A stretch of 32,153 bases of DNA from CALGFH01 sp036003705 (GCA_036003705.1 DASYSE010000125.1:1-32153); one strand, 5' to 3'. Shown: positions 23,313-32,036, counted from the stretch's first letter. Made by a program: numbers and translations. The notes: generated from the sequence alone by a model not told the origin.

Positions 23313-25688
23313 TCAGGCGGCGGGCACGGGCGCCGGGTCGGTCGAGGTGCGGCCGTACAGGGTGGTGCGCTGCTCCAGGCGGCGGCCGAGGGGTTCGACG
23401 ATCGACCGGAACTCCGCCGCCTCCATGAGCTGGCCGTGGCTGGCCCCGGCGGCGCGGCTGATGTTCTCGTCCATCAGCGTTCCCCCGAGATCGTTGACCC
23501 CCGCCAGCAACGCCTGGCGGACACCGTCGGCGCCCATCTTCACCCAGGAGACCTGGATGTTGTCGATCAGGCCGCGGTAGGCGATCCGGCCGACGGCGTG
23601 GATCAGCACGGCCTCGCGGAAGGTCGGGCCGGGACGGGACTGGCGCTTGCGGTACATGGGGGCTGCCATGTGCACGAAGGGCAGCGGCACGAACTCGGTG
23701 AAGCCGCCCGTGGAGGCCTGCAGCTCGCGGGTCCGCAGCAGGTGGCGGGCCCAGTGCCTGGGCGAGTCGACATGGCCGAACATGATGGTGATGTTGGAGC
23801 GCAGCCCCACCGAGTGGGCCACCCGGTGGACCTCGAGCCACTCGTCGGTGGTCACCTTGTCGGGGCAGATGATCGCCCGGACCTCGTCGTCGAGGATCTC
23901 GGCGGCGGTGCCGGGCAGGCTGGCCAGACCGGCTGCCTTGAGGCGCAGCAGGTAGTCGCGGAGCGGCTCGCCGAGCCGGCGGGCGCCCTCATGGACCTCC
24001 AGGGCGGTGAAGCCGTGGATGTGCATGCCGGGGACCGCCTGGTGCACGGCCTTGGCGACGTGGATGTAGTAGTCGCCGTCGAAGCTCGGGTGGATGCCGC
24101 CCTGGAGGGTGACCTCGGTGGCGCCGCGGGCGTCGGCCTCGACCACGCGATGGGCCACCTCGTCGAGGCCCAGCAGGTAGGGCGCGCCGCGCAGGTTGAG
24201 GCTGGCCGGGCCCTTGGAGAAGGCGCAGAAGCGGCACCGGAAGGTGCAGACGTTGGTGTAGTTGATGTTGCGGTTGCGGACGAAGGTGACCACGTCCCCG
24301 ACCGCCTGGCGGCGCAGCTGGTCGGCGACCTCGGCCACCGCCCGGACCTCCGGCCCCCTGGCCGCGAACAGGGCGATCAGCTCCTCCTCCCCGGCCTGCT
24401 GCCCGGCCACCACCCCGGCCAGCACCTCCCCCACCCGGCCCCCGGTCCGCGGGGTCGGGAACCTGGCGGGGTCGACCGCGGGTCCGGCCGGGGTCCGGGG
24501 GATCCCGGAGGGGTGCACCGGTCCAGCAGGGTCCATGGAGGCCCCCCGGTGGATCAGGGTCGGGGGTGGCGTGGGGTCGCCGGCGGCCCAGCGGTCGTCA
24601 CGGCCGAGGCCCTCGGCGTCGGAGCGGTCCAGCACCGGGAAGCGCAGGTCCGGGTCGAGCCAGCGCTCCGGCTCGGCCGCGAACTCCGGGTAGATGGTGA
24701 GCCTCGGGGCCAGGGTCATGCCGGCGGCCTCGGTCACCGCGCGCAGGCGCTCCAGCGCCGGCCACGGCGCCTCGGGGTTGACGTGGTCGGCGGTGACCGG
24801 GCTGACCCCGCCCCAGTCGTCGATCCCGGCCTCCAGCAGCACCCCGAAGTCCGCGGTGAGGTTGGGCGGGGCCTGGAGGTGGATGCCAGGGTCGAGCAGG
24901 ACCCGGGCGGCCGCGACCGTCCACAGATAGTCCTCGAGGGACGGCGGCGGCGCGCCGGCCATGGCCGTTCCCGGCTTGGGGAGGAAGTTCTGGACGATCA
25001 CCTCCTGGACGTGCCCGTGGCGGCCGTTGGCGGCCTGGATGGCGGCCAGCGCCTCCAGGCGCTCACCCCGGGTCTCGCCGATCCCGACCAGGATTCCTGT
25101 GGTGAACGGGATGGCCAGCTCCCCGGCCGCTTCCAGGGTTGCCAGCCGGCGGGCCGGCAGCTTGGTCTGGCAGCGGGCGTGGGGGCCGCCCGGCTCGTGC
25201 AGCCGCTCCGACAGGGACTCCAGCATCATGCCCTGGCTGGCGCTGACCGGGCGCAGGGCGGCCAACTCGTCGGGGAGCAGGGCGCCGGCGTTGGCGTGGG
25301 GCAGCAGGCCGGTCTCGGTCAGCACCAGCCGGCCCGCCTCGGCCAGGTAGTCGACCGTCGAGGCGTGGCCGAGGGCGGCCAGGGCCTCGCGGGCCAACGG
25401 GTAGCGCTCCTCTGGCCGCTCCCCGAGGGTGAACAGGGCCTCGTGGCAGCCGGCCGCCGCACCGGCCCGAGCAAGCTCCAGCACCTGCTCGGGGCCGAGG
25501 TAGGGCGAGGACCCCAGCCGGGCCGGGGGCTTGGCGAAGGTGCAGTAGCCGCAGTGGTCGCGGCAGAGCATGGTGAGCGGGATGAAGACCTTGGGCGAGT
25601 AGGTGACGCGGGTCCCGTGGTGGCGGTCGCGGATGCGGCGGGCCTCGACCAGCAGCTCGTCGAGGGGCGTGGCCGGGGAGAGATCCAT
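23313..25688 (-). CDS. fbiC: Bifunctional FO synthase (CofG-CofH fusion)
   Basis: FbiC makes FO, the deazaflavin chromophore of coenzyme F420, from tyrosine and the flavin precursor 5-amino-6-ribitylamino-uracil using two radical-SAM modules. The 791-residue protein has CofG first, with its cluster cysteines Cys42, Cys46 and Cys49 in CRDHCGYC. After a Pro-rich linker (about residues 385-430) comes CofH with Cys481, Cys485 and Cys488 in NVCTFRCRFC. Fusion of the two is the actinobacterial arrangement. It indicates that the organism makes F420. No other F420 gene (fbiA, fbiB, fbiD) is in this window. It is divergent from an HxlR regulator. Confidence 0.96.
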   Translation of the reverse strand: MDLSPATPLDELLVEARRIRDRHHGTRVTYSPKVFIPLTMLCRDHCGYCTFAKPPARLGSSPYLGPEQVLELARAGAAAGCHEALFTLGERPEERYPLAREALAALGHASTVDYLAEAGRLVLTETGLLPHANAGALLPDELAALRPVSASQGMMLESLSERLHEPGGPHARCQTKLPARRLATLEAAGELAIPFTTGILVGIGETRGERLEALAAIQAANGRHGHVQEVIVQNFLPKPGTAMAGAPPPSLEDYLWTVAAARVLLDPGIHLQAPPNLTADFGVLLEAGIDDWGGVSPVTADHVNPEAPWPALERLRAVTEAAGMTLAPRLTIYPEFAAEPERWLDPDLRFPVLDRSDAEGLGRDDRWAAGDPTPPPTLIHRGASMDPAGPVHPSGIPRTPAGPAVDPARFPTPRTGGRVGEVLAGVVAGQQAGEEELIALFAARGPEVRAVAEVADQLRRQAVGDVVTFVRNRNINYTNVCTFRCRFCAFSKGPASLNLRGAPYLLGLDEVAHRVVEADARGATEVTLQGGIHPSFDGDYYIHVAKAVHQAVPGMHIHGFTALEVHEGARRLGEPLRDYLLRLKAAGLASLPGTAAEILDDEVRAIICPDKVTTDEWLEVHRVAHSVGLRSNITIMFGHVDSPRHWARHLLRTRELQASTGGFTEFVPLPFVHMAAPMYRKRQSRPGPTFREAVLIHAVGRIAYRGLIDNIQVSWVKMGADGVRQALLAGVNDLGGTLMDENISRAAGASHGQLMEAAEFRSIVEPLGRRLEQRTTLYGRTSTDPAPVPAA

Positions 25689-25755
25689 AGACGGCAGCGT
25701 CGGCCGCCTACTTCAGAAAGTCAAGTGAGCTTCGGCAAGGTGGTACGGTCAACCC

Positions 25756-26175
25756 GTGCCCAAGCTCTACGCACTGCCCGGGCCGGTGGCCCGTTCGCTC
25801 GAGGTCGTCGGCGACCGCTGGACCCTGCTGGTGGTCCGCGAGCTGCTGCTCGGCGGGCGGCGCTGGGCCGAGCTGGAGCGGGCCCTGCCCGGCATCCCCT
25901 CCAACCTGCTCGCCGAGCGCCTGCGCCTGCTCGAGGAGGAGGGCGTCGTGCAGCGGGCCGCCGCCGGCCGCGCCTACCGCCTGACCGACAAGGGGCGCGA
26001 CCTCGCCCCGGTCCTGGCCAGCCTGGCCGCCTGGGGGATGCGGCACTGCGGGGAGCCGTCGTCGGCGCTGGCCACCCACGCCGGCTGCGGCGGCCGGGTG
26101 CTGATGAAGTCCAGCTGCGCCCGCTGCGGGGCCGCCGTCCCGCCCGAGTCGCTCGACGTTCGCGGCCTTCGCTGA
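25756..26175 (+). CDS. HxlR-family transcriptional regulator with Cys-rich tail
   Basis: This is a 139-residue winged-helix regulator. The HxlR core is clear: VVGDRWTLLVVRELLLGGRRWAEL, then GIPSNLLAERLRLLEEEGVV and YRLTDKGRDLAPVL. The C-terminal tail HAGCGGRVLMKSSCARCGAAV has three cysteines and a histidine arranged like a small zinc ribbon, so it may sense metal or redox state. The GTG start at 25756 lacks a ribosome site; TACGGT lies 6 nt before it, so the message may be leaderless. It is divergent from fbiC across 67 bp and may control it, but that is inference. Confidence 0.88.
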   Translation: MPKLYALPGPVARSLEVVGDRWTLLVVRELLLGGRRWAELERALPGIPSNLLAERLRLLEEEGVVQRAAAGRAYRLTDKGRDLAPVLASLAAWGMRHCGEPSSALATHAGCGGRVLMKSSCARCGAAVPPESLDVRGLR

Positions 26176-26287
26176 CCGGCGCCACCAGCGGGGCCGCTGC
26201 GCCGTGTTACCAGCATCAAGACGCCGAACGGGAGCCCCGGATCGTGGCCGGCACCGAGGGGTTCGAGGAGTGCTCCGGCAACCGAGC

Positions 26288-26650
26288 TCAGCCCAGCGCG
26301 ACCGGGACAGCGCCCCCGGCGATCGCGGCAACGATGGCGGCCGCGCCCACGATCTGCGCCCCCGCCACCAGATCGTCTTCGGATATGCCGCGGGGCGTCG
26401 TGCAGGCGCTGCAGCCCCAGACCTCGCCGCCGGCCTCGACGAAGTCGGCCAGCAGCTCGGCCAGCCTGGGGTAGCCGTCCAGCTCGACCTGGTCGGCGTA
26501 GCCCCGCTTGCACAGCCAGGCGCCCTCGATGGTGAGCAGCACCACCGCCTCCTGCCCTGAGGCGGCGGCCACGTTGGCGGCGATGAACGGCACGATCGCC
26601 CGCTCCGGGTCGTCCAGCCCGTTGGTGCAGTGGAACAGCATCTTCGCCAA
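26288..26650 (-). CDS. DsrE-family protein
   Basis: This is a 120-residue DsrE/DsrF-like protein with the Rossmann-like pattern FHCTNGLDDPERAIVPFIAANVAAASGQEAVVLL and a cysteine-bearing loop VWGCSACTTPRGI. DsrE-type proteins bind or relay persulfide sulfur, or act as small thiol carriers. I chose the TTG start at 26648-26650 because GAGGAGG stands 6 nt before it; an ATG three codons in is less well placed. It is divergent from a CoA-disulfide-reductase-like enzyme. The pairing of a sulfur carrier with a thiol-disulfide flavoenzyme is common in sulfur and thiol redox loci. Confidence 0.85.
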   Translation of the reverse strand: MAKMLFHCTNGLDDPERAIVPFIAANVAAASGQEAVVLLTIEGAWLCKRGYADQVELDGYPRLAELLADFVEAGGEVWGCSACTTPRGISEDDLVAGAQIVGAAAIVAAIAGGAVPVALG

Positions 26651-26720
26651 GGTCGCCCTCCTCGGTCGCCACCGGTTCTACGGCAGACTAGCCTCCGGCA
26701 GCCGACGACGAGGAGGGGCC

Positions 26721-28097
26721 GTGGCACGGACGCGCATGGTGGTGGTCGGAGGCGACGCGGCCGGGATGAGCGCCGCCTCGCAGGCGCGCAGGCGACGCGG
26801 CCCTGACGACCTGGAGATCGTGGCCTTCGAGCGGGGCCGGCACACCTCGTACTCGGCCTGCGGGACTCCCTACTTCGCCGGCGGCGTGGTCAAGGACTGG
26901 CGCGACCTGGTCGCCCGGACCCCCGAGGAGTTCGCCGAGCAGGACATCGACGCCCGCACCGGGCACGAGGTCGAGGCGATCGACCTGGAGGCGCGGCGGG
27001 CGCGGGTCCGCGACCTGGACCGCGGGCGGACCGTCGAGGAGCCATGGGACGTGCTGGTGGTGGCCACCGGCTCCGAGCCGCTGCGGCCCACCATCCCCGG
27101 CATCGACCTGCCAGGGGTGTACGGCCTCTCGATGCTGCAGGACGGCATCGACCTGCGCAAGGCGATCGACGCCGGCTCGGAGCGGGCGGTGATCGTCGGG
27201 GGCGGCTACATCGGCCTGGAGGCGGCCGAGGCCCTGGTCAACCGGGGCATCCCGGCCGCCCTGGTGGAGGCCGCGCCCCAGGTGATGAGCCGGATCGACC
27301 CGGACATGGGCGAGCTGGTCAGCCAGGCCGTCCGGGACATCGGGGTGGAGCTGCACCTGGAGGAGAGGGTGGAGGCGATCGAGGGCGACGACCGGGTCCG
27401 GGCGGTGCGGACCGCCGCCCGGACCCTCGAGGCCGACCTGGTGGTCCTCGGCCTCGGCACCCGGCCGGCGGTCGGCCTCGCCGAGTCGTCCGGCATCCAG
27501 CTCGGCGAGAGCGGCGCCATCGCGGTCAACCCGCGCATGCGGACCCCCCACGACGGCGTCTGGGCGGCCGGCGACTGCGTCGAGGCCCGGCACCTCGTCT
27601 CGGGCGGGCCGGTCAGCTACCACCTGGGAACCATCGCCAACAAGCAGGGCCGGATCTGCGGCATCAACATCGGGGGCGGCTACGCCACCTTCCCCGGCGT
27701 GCTCGGCACCGCCGCGTCCAGGGTCTGCGACGTCGAGGTGGCCCGCACCGGGCTGTCCGAGGCCGAGCTGGGCCCGCTCGGGCTCCAATGGGAGACGGCC
27801 ACGGTCGACTCGACCACCCGGGCCAGCTACTTCCCCGGCACCGCCCCGATCCGGACCAAGGTGCTGGCCGAGCGCCGCTCCGGCCGGCTGCTGGGCGCCC
27901 AGATCGTCGGCAAGGAAGGCGCGGCCAAGCGCATCGACGTGTTCGCCACCGCCATCTGGAACGGGATGGCGGTCGACGAGATGGTCAACCTCGACCTGTC
28001 CTACGCGCCGCCGTTCTCGCCGGTCTGGGACCCCGTGCTGATCGCCGTGCGCGGGCTCTCCGAGCAGGTCGAGAAGGCCCTGCGCGACAGCCTGTAG
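26721..28097 (+). CDS. FAD-dependent pyridine nucleotide-disulfide oxidoreductase (CoA-disulfide reductase/NADH oxidase-like)
   Basis: This is a 458-residue flavoprotein. It has the N-terminal FAD motif VVVGGDAAGMSAAS, a single active-site Cys47 in SYSACGTPYF, the second dinucleotide motif VIVGGGYIGLEAAEALV, and the FAD site VWAAGDCVEARH. The C-terminal dimer domain ends LDLSYAPPFSPVWDPVLIA. A lone cysteine with this C-terminus is characteristic of CoA-disulfide and CoA-persulfide reductases and water-forming NADH oxidases. The C-terminal YAPPFSPVWDP favours CoA-disulfide reductase. The GTG start follows AGGAGGGG (26711-26718). Together with the divergent DsrE gene it suggests thiol or sulfane-sulfur handling. 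Confidence 0.88.
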   Translation: MARTRMVVVGGDAAGMSAASQARRRRGPDDLEIVAFERGRHTSYSACGTPYFAGGVVKDWRDLVARTPEEFAEQDIDARTGHEVEAIDLEARRARVRDLDRGRTVEEPWDVLVVATGSEPLRPTIPGIDLPGVYGLSMLQDGIDLRKAIDAGSERAVIVGGGYIGLEAAEALVNRGIPAALVEAAPQVMSRIDPDMGELVSQAVRDIGVELHLEERVEAIEGDDRVRAVRTAARTLEADLVVLGLGTRPAVGLAESSGIQLGESGAIAVNPRMRTPHDGVWAAGDCVEARHLVSGGPVSYHLGTIANKQGRICGINIGGGYATFPGVLGTAASRVCDVEVARTGLSEAELGPLGLQWETATVDSTTRASYFPGTAPIRTKVLAERRSGRLLGAQIVGKEGAAKRIDVFATAIWNGMAVDEMVNLDLSYAPPFSPVWDPVLIAVRGLSEQVEKALRDSL

Positions 28098-28119
28098 ACC
28101 TGGGACGCCGGTCCGGCGG

Positions 28120-28326
28120 TCAGCAGGCCTCGAGCCCGAACAGCTCCATCCGGTGGTCGGCGCAGAGCCCCAGGTTGGTCGCCTCCGGCCGCCCGCAGGC
28201 CCGCACCGTGCCGTCGGGCATGTGCACGTCCGCCCAGCACGCGTCCTCGGCCTGCGGGGCCCGGAACAGCGCCCTGGCCGCTGCCAGCGAGAGCGGTGCC
28301 AACTGGGTCTCGACCTCGATGTCCAT
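28120..28326 (-). CDS. Small Cys/His protein, possible zinc-binding
   Basis: This 68-residue protein has Cys30, Cys44, Cys55 and His58 arranged as C-x13-C-x10-C-x2-H, ending GLCADHRMELFG. The LC-x2-H element is like the second half of small zinc knuckles. No further domain is present. It has no recognised function and a weak upstream context. It converges on the flavoenzyme gene with a 22-bp gap and is divergent from marP. Its coding bias and ordered cysteines make it more likely real than chance. Confidence 0.55.
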   Translation of the reverse strand: MDIEVETQLAPLSLAAARALFRAPQAEDACWADVHMPDGTVRACGRPEATNLGLCADHRMELFGLEAC

Positions 28327-28429
28327 ACGTCTCAGAGCATCGGCACGCCCCGGCCCCCGGCTTAGCCCCCGTGCTCGTCCCCGCGACCGATTAGGATGAG
28401 CCGGTCACCCTTCTGCGGCCGGAACACCG

Positions 28430-29617
28430 ATGCCATTCGACCTGCAACCGATCGACGTCCTGCTTCTCGTCATCCTGGCCCTGGCCGCGCTGAGCGGCTG
28501 GCGGCGCGGGTTCGCGATGGTGCTGCTCGGCTACGCGGGCTTGCTGGTCGGGCTGGCCCTTGGGGCATGGGCGGCGACCAAGGTCGGTCTGCTGGTCTCG
28601 GCCGACAGCTCGGTTCGGCGGCTGCTGACCGCGGTGGTGGTGTTCTTCCTGGTCGCCGCCGCCTGCCACGCGGTCGGCAACCTGCTCGGCATCCGGGTCC
28701 GCTCGGTGCTGGCCGGGCGTTGGACGAGCCGGGCCGACGCCGTCGGCGGTGCGGTGGTGGCCACCGTCGTCGCGGCCATCGCCATGTGGTTCGTCGCCCT
28801 GACCTTGAGCAACGTGCCCCTCTCGCCCTTCGCCAGGGCGGTGCACGGGTCGGGCGTGCTGCGGACCATCGACAACTACGCCCCCCGCCCTCCGGCCGCG
28901 CTCGCCCAGCTGCGGGGGCTGCTGGACCGGTCGGGGTTCCCGGAGGCGTTCGCCACCCTGCGCCCGCCGGTCGTCTCCGGGCCCCCGCCCGAGGCGGCCA
29001 GGAACCCAGCGGTCCTGCGGGCCGCCAACGCCACCCTGCAGATCCAGAGCCGGGGCTGCGGGGGGGTGCTGTTCGGCAGCGGCTTCCCGGTCGCCCCCGA
29101 TCTGGTCATCACCAACGCCCACGTGGTCGCCGGCTCCCGCCGGCACGAGGTGATCACCAACAAGGGCCAGAAGGTGCCGGCCATCGTCGTCTACTTCGAC
29201 CCCGGCCACGACCTGGCCCTGCTCTGGGCGCCAGAACTCCCCGTCAAGCCGCTGCGGCTGGCGGGGGCGGCGGCCAGCCGTGGGCAGGAGGCGGTCGTGA
29301 TCGGCTACCCGAGAGGCGGCCCCCAGCAGGTCATCGGGGCCAGGATCGTGCTGCGGACCCAGCCGGAAGCGCCGGACATCTACGCCAGGCCGCAGGACGA
29401 CCGCCGCGACATCTACGTGCTCCAGGCGCGGGTGCGCAAGGGCGTCAGCGGCGGCCCGGTGGTGGACCTGCGCGGCCGCCCGCTCGGGGTGGTGTTCGCC
29501 GCCTCCACCGTCGAGCACAACGAGGGCTATGCCATGACCAACGCCGAGGTCCGCCGGGCCCTCTCCAGGACCGACGGCAACCGCCGCCCGGTCTCGGTCG
29601 GCGGCTGCGCGGTCTAG
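28430..29617 (+). CDS. marP: MarP-type membrane serine protease (CvpA domain + trypsin-like)
   Basis: This 395-residue protein has an N-terminal CvpA-type membrane domain with four hydrophobic segments (about residues 9-27, 32-52, 65-85, 105-125) and an extracytoplasmic chymotrypsin-fold protease. The catalytic residues are visible: His231 (TNAHVV), Asp261 (GHDLAL) and Ser340 (GVSGGPVVD), matching the M. tuberculosis MarP triad H235/D264/S343 to within a few positions. Cys210 and Cys393 match the structural disulfide of MarP (C214-C395). MarP is needed to keep cytoplasmic pH in acid and works on peptidoglycan hydrolases; here it may serve envelope and acid stress. The ATG at 28430 gives the standard N-terminus. 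Confidence 0.93.
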   Translation: MPFDLQPIDVLLLVILALAALSGWRRGFAMVLLGYAGLLVGLALGAWAATKVGLLVSADSSVRRLLTAVVVFFLVAAACHAVGNLLGIRVRSVLAGRWTSRADAVGGAVVATVVAAIAMWFVALTLSNVPLSPFARAVHGSGVLRTIDNYAPRPPAALAQLRGLLDRSGFPEAFATLRPPVVSGPPPEAARNPAVLRAANATLQIQSRGCGGVLFGSGFPVAPDLVITNAHVVAGSRRHEVITNKGQKVPAIVVYFDPGHDLALLWAPELPVKPLRLAGAAASRGQEAVVIGYPRGGPQQVIGARIVLRTQPEAPDIYARPQDDRRDIYVLQARVRKGVSGGPVVDLRGRPLGVVFAASTVEHNEGYAMTNAEVRRALSRTDGNRRPVSVGGCAV

Positions 29618-29639
29618 CCCAGGGGCTGTCCCGGGGCCC

Positions 29640-30000
29640 GGTGCTCCGCAGCGCCGGGGGTGCTGGACCACGAGCACATCGACCAGGTCCTGGTGGCCCG
29701 GGTCGGGGCCGAGGACACCGAGCTGGAGGCCCTGAGCGGCCCCACAGCCGCACCGACCGGCTGCCGCAGCCGCTCAACCGGCTGGCCACCAAGCGGTTCC
29801 TGAAGGAGTCACGGGCCAAGGTCTGGTCCAACACCCACCTGCTCGACGCCGCCCGCCGCGCCGGCCCCGACGTCTACGCCACCCGCCTGGCCGAGCTGGA
29901 ACGCCTCGCCGCCACCCGGGTCGCGGACCTGATGGCCCCCGGCCAGGTCGTCCTGAAGCTGGCCGTCAAGGGATTCGGCGTCCGCCTGCGGGACGCCTGA
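29640..30000 (+). pseudogene. Decayed gene remnant with a frameshift, family not recognised
   Basis: Two frames together look like one C-terminal region. From about 29660 the first reads VLDHEHIDQVLVARVGAEDTEL and ALSGP. From about 29735 a second frame continues HSRTDRLPQPLNRLATKRF, SNTHLLDAARRAG, AATRVADLMAPGQ and KLAVKGFGVRLRDA to a TGA (29998-30000). The join near 29733 suggests a one-base indel. There is no start codon or ribosome site upstream; the marP stop is only 20-40 bp away. Both strong coding periodicity and the hydrophobic pattern say it was once a protein, but I cannot name the family. Confidence 0.5.
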
Positions 30001-30066
30001 CCCCGGCGGGCCGGGGCCGTTGACCTGCGAGGACCGCCCTTCGTCATCGGACGGTTCACGACTGGA

Positions 30067-31404
30067 TCACCCGCCGGCCGGGCCGTAGTCGGCGAACCCG
30101 TTGCCGCGGGCGACGGCCCGCAGGTCGAGGACCTTGTCGAGCGTGTCGGGGGCGACCCCGTGATCGAGGGCGACCTCGCGGAGCGAGCGGCCGGTGGCGG
30201 CGGCCTCCTTGGAGATGGCGGCCGCCTCGTCGTAGCCGACCACCGGGTTGAGGGCGGTCACCAGGACCAGGGTGGACTCGGCGAGGGCCTGGGCCCGCTC
30301 GGTGTTGGCGGTGATCCCGTCGACGCACCTGGCGGCGAACGCCCGGCAGGCGGCGGCCAGGTAGGTGATCGACTGCAGCAGGTTGCGGGCCATCAGGGGG
30401 ATGTAGACGTTCAGCTCGAAGGCGCCCGAAAGGCCACCGACCGTAATGGCGGTGTCGTTGCCGATGACCTGGGCCGACACCTGGGTGAGGACCTCGGCCA
30501 TGACCGGGTTGACCTTGCCCGGCATGATCGAGGAGCCCTTCTGCAGCTCGGGCAGGAACAGCTCGGCCAGCCCGGCCCGCGGGCCCGATCCCATCCAGCG
30601 GATGTCGTTGGCGAGCTTGGTGCAGCTCACCGCCACCGTCTTGAGGGCCCCGGACAGCTCGACCAGGGCGTCGCGGGCGCCTTGAGCCTCGAACGGGTGG
30701 GCCGGGGGCGACAGCTGCAGGCCGGTGGCGGCGGCGACCCGCTCGCGCACCCGCGCGGCGAACTCGGGATGGGCGTTGAGGCCGGTGCCGACCGCGGTGC
30801 CGCCGAGCGGCAGCTTGCCGACCCGGGGCAGGGCGGCCCGCACCCGCTCGGCGCCCTCCCGGACCTGGGCGGCGTAGCCGGCGAACTCCTGGCCGAGGGT
30901 GACCGGGACCGCGTCCATCAGGTGGGTGCGCCCCGGCTTGACCACGTCGCCAAGCTCGGCCGCCTTGGCCTGCAGCGACCTGGCCAGGGTGTCGAGGGCC
31001 GGCAGCAGCTGGTGGGTGGTGGCGTGGAGGGCGGCCAGGTGGACGGCGGTCGGGAAGGTGTCGTTGGAGGACTGTCCCAGGTTGACGTGGTCGTTGGGGT
31101 GGACCCCCTCGCCGGCCAGGCTGGACACGACCTCGTTGACGTTGGTGTTGGTCGAGGTGCCCGATCCCGTCTGGAAGACGTCGACCGGGAACTGGTCGTC
31201 GTGCTCGCCGGCCGCGACCGCCTCGGCGGCGGCCGCGATTCGCTCGGCCCGGTTGGGATCGAGCAGGCCGAGGTCGGCGTTGACCCTGGCCGCCTCCGCC
31301 TTCACCCGGGCCAGCATCCGGACCACCTGGGTCGGCACCCGCTCCCCCGAGATGGGAAAGTTCTCGATCGCCTTGTCGGTCTCGCCCTTCCACAGCTGCG
31401 CCAT
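30067..31404 (-). CDS. fumC: Fumarate hydratase, class II
   Basis: This 445-residue enzyme of the fumarase/aspartase superfamily interconverts fumarate and malate in the TCA cycle without an iron-sulfur cluster. Signature segments are TGSGTSTNTNVNEVV, HVNLGQSSNDTFPTA, GRTHLMDAVPVTLGQE, and the loop GSSIMPGKVNPV with the catalytic serine. ELNVYIPLMARNLLQS near the C-terminus favours fumarase over aspartase. The ATG at 31402-31404 (MAQLWKGET) is preceded by GAGGAGG at 6-nt spacing; an ATG seven codons upstream is less likely. It is divergent from the DUF5655 gene. Confidence 0.94.
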   Translation of the reverse strand: MAQLWKGETDKAIENFPISGERVPTQVVRMLARVKAEAARVNADLGLLDPNRAERIAAAAEAVAAGEHDDQFPVDVFQTGSGTSTNTNVNEVVSSLAGEGVHPNDHVNLGQSSNDTFPTAVHLAALHATTHQLLPALDTLARSLQAKAAELGDVVKPGRTHLMDAVPVTLGQEFAGYAAQVREGAERVRAALPRVGKLPLGGTAVGTGLNAHPEFAARVRERVAAATGLQLSPPAHPFEAQGARDALVELSGALKTVAVSCTKLANDIRWMGSGPRAGLAELFLPELQKGSSIMPGKVNPVMAEVLTQVSAQVIGNDTAITVGGLSGAFELNVYIPLMARNLLQSITYLAAACRAFAARCVDGITANTERAQALAESTLVLVTALNPVVGYDEAAAISKEAAATGRSLREVALDHGVAPDTLDKVLDLRAVARGNGFADYGPAGG

Positions 31405-31447
31405 GATCGTCCTCCTCGTCGCCATGGTGGATGCTACCCACTGACTG

Positions 31448-31903
31448 ATGGAGCCGACGCCGATGTGGACCTGCCCGCGTTGCGGGCGGTCGTTCGCCAA
31501 CCAAAACCAGGTCCACACCTGCGAGCCCCTCGACCCCGCCCACCAGCTGGCCGGCAGGTCGCCCGAGGTGGTCGCGATCTACCGGCGGCTGGTCGAGCTG
31601 GCCGAGCGCAGCGGCCCGGTCATCGTGCTGCCCCAGAAGACCCGCATCGCCTTCCAGGTCCGCATGAGCTTCGCCGCGGTGACCCTGCGCCGGCGATGGG
31701 TCGACGGCCACGTGGTGCTGGCCCGCCGGCTGGAGCATCCCCGGTTCCGTCGGATCGACTCCCTCTCGCCCCGCAACCATGTCCACCACTTCCGGCTGGC
31801 GCACCCTGAGGAGGCCGACGAGGAGGTGGCGGCCTGGCTGGCCGAGGCCTACCGGGTCGGCGAGCAGCGGCACCTTGGCCCTAGCCCAGCGCCTCCGGAT
31901 TGA
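31448..31903 (+). CDS. DUF5655 protein with N-terminal zinc-ribbon-like motif
   Basis: This 151-residue protein starts WTCPRCGRSFANQNQVHTC, a C-x2-C...H-x-C zinc-binding-like segment. It continues with the DUF5655 core: IYRRLVELAERSGPVIVLPQKTRIAFQVRMSFAAV, RRWVDGHVVLARRLEHPRF, and SPRNHVHHFRL. It has no established function; DUF5655 domains also occur attached to other modules. Either the ATG at 31448 or that at 31463 could be used; the second has GGAG before it and begins directly at MWTCPRCG. Its end overlaps a pseudogene on the other strand. Confidence 0.85.
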   Translation: MEPTPMWTCPRCGRSFANQNQVHTCEPLDPAHQLAGRSPEVVAIYRRLVELAERSGPVIVLPQKTRIAFQVRMSFAAVTLRRRWVDGHVVLARRLEHPRFRRIDSLSPRNHVHHFRLAHPEEADEEVAAWLAEAYRVGEQRHLGPSPAPPD

Positions 31904-32015
31904 GCAGGTTGGGGGGACGGCGGCCGGCAAGGGCGGCCAGCAGGTTGGCGGCCGCGGTCAGGCCCATGGTCACCCGGGTCTCGACCGCCTCCGGTGAAGG
32001 ACTGTGACCGGCAGT
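31881..32015 (-). pseudogene. 3' remnant of a D-isomer-specific 2-hydroxyacid dehydrogenase
   Basis: The minus strand reads SPEAVETRVTMGLTAAANLLA and then GRRPPNLLNPEALG before a TAG (31881-31883). This is the typical C-terminal helix and tail of glyoxylate/hydroxypyruvate reductase-type enzymes (ATVETR...MA..A..NL...L.G..PPNLVNPE). Only about 45 codons remain. Upstream the frame is closed by a stop (32016-32018), and the NAD-binding and catalytic domains are absent. It overlaps the end of the DUF5655 gene by 23 bp. Confidence 0.6.
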
Positions 32016-32036
32016 CTAGCCCGCGCGGGCGGACCG

